Shown: positions 60,383 to 64,000 of the stretch, one piece after another
How the letters are laid out: every line of letters begins with the position of its first letter
How positions within the stretch are numbered: position 1 is the stretch's first letter
NCBI GenBank assembly: GCA_905160935.1
Contig: CAJHZI010000518.1
Coordinates: 1-64,000 of the forward strand
From: Enchytraeus crypticus
Taxonomy: Eukaryota; Annelida; Clitellata; Enchytraeida; Enchytraeidae
Length of the DNA: 64,000 nucleotides
Direction of reading: 5' to 3'
Made by a program: the position numbers and the translations under genes
Notes under the pieces: generated by a model
Seen by the model: only the letters and a program-made list of their open reading frames with translations
The model's database searches: none
What the model was told of the DNA's origin: nothing

Positions 60383-60845
60383 CTTTGACGTACTTTAAAC
60401 TATCTTGCTAAATATTTCTTCAACACCTCTTCTAACAGTGATCTGTATACTAAATTCATTTTAGCTAAATAGGTTAAACAATTAGTCCAATAGTTCAATT
60501 AAAGGGGCAAAATAACTATATTTCACCGTTTATATTTATTTTGTAAACTTTTCTAAACAAGTACTAGTCTCAATTTTTGAATAAATTGAAAAAGCTTGTT
60601 ATATTTTATGCTTGCTCATCGATTAAGTTACTGTAATATAAAGTTTATCCTTCGCGATAATTTTCATACCTTAAATTTGAGTGTTCATGTTAGTTTCAGT
60701 CTACGTGCAACTCATGATACACAACTTTGTAAAACGTTTTACTCGTTGTATACATTTGGTAATGCGTAATACTAGTGTCTATTGCAAAGTGTTTTCAACT
60801 ACTGTTATTCATTCCTGATAATTCAGTACCATCCTGTTGTTTCTC

Positions 60846-60853
60846 TCTGTCTG

Positions 60854-60913
<60 letters not shown>

Positions 60914-60975
60914 GTCCTTCCTGCCAAGTGGTATCTAATGTTCTCTAATACTACAAATGGCTATTCCAATACTTT
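60846..60975 (-). mobile_element. (CT)n tract with degraded LINE 3' end
   Basis: About 30 CT units followed by GCAGTCCTTCCTGCCAAGTG, which weakly follows the TGCACTGCCTACTGGCAGG end of the LINE. Confidence 0.5.
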
Positions 60976-61399
60976 ATTTTATTTGTACGGCTGCTGCCTC
61001 TCTTGCAAAGTCAGCTACTGGTGCACGTTGAATTAACACTGTAAATATTATAGTTTAGTACTGTATTAACGGTCAAGAAACGTTATAACTTTCATATTTC
61101 TAGTTTTGTTATTGTGAGTCATTGTGCTGGATGAATTGTATCATCTTTCTTTAGAAAAACTTGTGATTTGTTAAAGTATCAAATCAATCTCTATGGTATT
61201 TCAGTCTGAGTTATGTTAGTTTTCATCATTTAAATGACTTGTATTCATTTAAATGCATCATTTAAATGACTTGTAATTGCTCGATTGAATGATACATATT
61301 TTTCCAGACATTGCATCTTTATAAAATCTTATTAATTTGCATGTTCTGCTATGTGATATATAAGAATACTGCTGCTATTACTATTACAGACGACGACAC

Positions 61400-61530
61400 A
61401 TTTGTGCTAGATAGTAACTGTACAGTTATTCAGTTGATAGCATTGTGCCGGCACTGCTGGCTGCATAGTGACTGTTCAGTTATTCACTTGGTAGCATTTG
61501 CCGGCACTGTACACTATGAAATAGTATTTA
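61400..61530. repeat. Direct duplication, ~66 bp
   Basis: GTTATTCAGTTGATAGCATT and GTTATTCACTTGGTAGCATT, each followed by GCCGGCACTG. The surrounding 88-codon frame has no motif and is not called. Confidence 0.75.
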
Positions 61531-61599
61531 TTTCAGCTGCTGCTGAAAGTCTTGTCATTCCAGATAGAATTGACTAAATTAAATTATTAGCAAAATTAT

Positions 61600-64000
61600 A
61601 ATTGGTCACATTGGTGACTTTTATAATGATCTCGATGTCTGCAATGGTGCTACTACAATTGTAACACTAGGTTTTTGTGTGCGAGGAGAATAAAGATAGC
61701 GATTAGATCGTGCTTAGAGTTGAAATAGTTTAGATGATTCTAAATTCCTTTATATTGACACCCGCACTCGTAGTTTTAACTGTAGACTCATTAAAGTTGA
61801 AAGTTTCGTAACTCTTCGGTTGACTTGTTAAATTGGTTAAAGAAATCCATTAAATTAAATTAAATCCATTTAAACTAGGGGAGATTCTATTGCGTAGATT
61901 TATAACTCAAAATATCGCTAACCTTAAAACTTAACCTGAATAACGGCATCGAATAAGCCGATGAACTGGTTAATGAGGAACAATGCTATGGATGGACCTA
62001 GAACAGCTTGTATTAATGGTGTAGAGAAATGAGAAGTGAAGAAATGGTGTGCTTGAAGGCAGATTAGCTGGTGTTGAATTCTCGTCGTTTGCTCTATAGC
62101 TAGCTATATATTGTTAGCTTCTGATGGAGTGGACATTCTGTAGTGAATTCCACCGATTCACTTAGTAGGCTATCCATGCTAACTCTACATACCTGACTCA
62201 ACCGATCATATCTGTTGCATTTGTTGTTTTATATTGGAACATGTTGGATATGGATTTATTGAAATAGACCAAGAGAAAGCTGCACGTGTTTCATAAAAGC
62301 TAAGCAATTCAGATAAGCTTTTATTATGAGATCGGGTTTTTTTCATCACATCAGTTTATTGATCTGACAACATCACTAGAGATATTTTGGACTTTTATTT
62401 AGTCTAATGGACAGTGCTGATCTACTTTATTCAGTTCCCAATGCAATTGATGCTACTTTATTAAATCGCTTTGCAATCATTCTTTGTACTATCATAGAAT
62501 CGGTATTTCTGCTTTTGTTTACATATTTAGTTGCTGTAATTGTATTCGTATATCTTATAGTGTATATATGTAGATGTGTAAATTAGCTTGCATGTGAATA
62601 TAGCATTTATTTTTGGCTTCTTGTTTCGCATCAAGCTAAAAACCTACATTATACTTTGTGATACGGAAACCGACTTATCTTGATATATTTTATAACCTCG
62701 GACTCTTGTTAGTCAAACTTGACGGCTATGACTGTTCAACTCGTCAGTGTCGACTTAGAAATTTAGAATTTTGTTGAATTAGAAAATGTTTTTTTTGTTG
62801 CAAATTTACGAATTTGTACATCTTTTCAAGTGATATTAGCAAAAATTTTGAATTAATAACAAAAATTGGCTCAAGTCCGTGAAGGCGATAGCTCGCGGTT
62901 TGGGCTTGTGTTGGTGATATTGGGCTCGAATATGGCTTCACAAAATGTAAAATGCGGATTGCTAGACCTTTCAGTGACATCCGTGTAATTTTAATGTAGG
63001 TCTATCTTCTAATTACAGATGACAATTACTAGTAAGAAAATGCGACTATTTTCGCTTGATTGGTCAGTTTTATTTTCTGTAAAAAAATTTATCTGTATGT
63101 GTTGACAGTTGTAAATAAACGTATAATTAGGTTCACATCTGTATAACTTTGTGAGCATGTCTGAATGGTAGTATATGCCAGTCAAGATGACTGCTTTTTG
63201 ATTTTAGACATTTGATAGCCGCTCTTAAAAGCGAAGAGAATTTAATTGATAATCTTGTGCTGATGAGCCCTTTCTATGATGAGCTATGAGGTGAGGCGAG
63301 TTAGAAGTTTAGTATGGCGTATGGCTAATTGAGTTCTTGATGGACACATAGAATAATGTTCACAATTGTAAAACGTGCAACCAGATGTACATTTGAAGAA
63401 ATGTTTATCTGTTGACTGGTAAATTATGTTTTCATTCTTAATATTCGTGAATCCGTTACGTAGTATTTGTAATAGCTGTGCCATGTGATCTCACAAGGAT
63501 ATTTCTCAATAAATATTTTAAACTCTCTGCTTGCTGAATGTCCATTCATAATTGACTGTACCTGACTTTTTTATTTCTTTATTCTCGACAAAACTACAAC
63601 AATGCAGCAACATCAATAAGCAAACGTAGCGAAAGAGAGAAATTATGCAGCAGTAAAAATATTAATCGATATAGCTATGTTATTATAAAAAAGTCAAATA
63701 TAATAATTAACTAGAATGACACGAGAATAATGCGATGCTATAAGAGAGTTCGATAACTCTGTGTGTATGCATTATGGGAACATGGTTGTTTTCACAAAGA
63801 CTTAATTAAACCATCCCCTACATATATTGATAATTAATCATTTTTATGCTTTTTCCCGTACGACAGTACGATAAAATGAAACATCAAAAATGTTTATATT
63901 TCTAAGATTGTGAGATAAATCTATATAAGATTTTGTTGATATTGACGAATTACAAATATCTGGCGACAGTTTATTTTTATATTGGAATATAAATGAGACA
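61600..64000. other. Intergenic AT-rich right end
   Basis: No gene or repeat that I can support. A weak tRNA-like stretch at 62880-62945 (GGGCTCGAATATGG as B box) is probably a SINE relic. Confidence 0.5.

Noticed and set aside
61311-61577. 88-codon frame with hydrophobic N-terminus (possible secreted peptide)
   Set aside because: The middle is a direct duplication and there is no domain, splice context or codon bias; treated as chance.

Overview
The window is AT-rich, intron-rich, repeat-dense DNA from a metazoan, almost certainly an invertebrate. Genes have many small exons with GT..AG introns of 1-7 kb. The spaces between are packed with LINEs, tRNA- and 5S-rRNA-derived SINEs, mariner, hAT and piggyBac-type DNA transposons and minisatellites. 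The clade cannot be fixed from sequence alone.

Two host genes can be assembled exon by exon, both on the + strand. The first (3309-9661, first exon missing or upstream of the window) encodes an RNF4-like SUMO-targeted ubiquitin ligase. Four SUMO-interacting motifs sit in one exon, a fifth in a 28-nt microexon and a sixth further on, followed by a C-terminal C3HC4 RING split by an intron. The second (30983-55016, nine coding exons, 473 residues) is MGAT2, the Golgi GlcNAc-transferase II of N-glycan processing, with its signal anchor, EED motif and ten expected cysteines. Its introns are unusual. Exon 3 abuts a minisatellite whose units copy its own splice acceptor, and exon 4 is preceded by about 30 tandem copies of its own first 22 bases.

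Layout: 1-3125, a minus-strand endonuclease/reverse transcriptase LINE split by a solo LTR; 3.3-9.7 kb, the RNF4-like gene with a mariner fold-back element, minisatellites and SINE/LINE pieces in its introns; 10-14.5 kb, SINEs, an old LINE fragment and a tandem array; 14.9-19.5 kb, a 4.6-kb hAT element with a perfect 8-bp target duplication and a nested piggyBac-type MITE; 20.2-25 kb, a GC-rich interval with a TATA-like promoter candidate, a tandem repeat, a decayed THAP-domain locus and unidentified candidate exons; 25-31 kb, repeats and a perfect hairpin; 31-55 kb, MGAT2; 55-64 kb, 3' flank with minisatellites, LINE tails and perfect palindromes but no gene that I can support.

The two genes do not share a pathway: one acts on SUMO-modified nuclear proteins, the other on secretory glycoproteins. 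Many simple repeats are explained by mobile elements. Most (CT)n/(AG)n tracts are the tails of 5'-truncated copies of the LINE at the left end, and (GATGAT)n tracts terminate a separate dispersed family.
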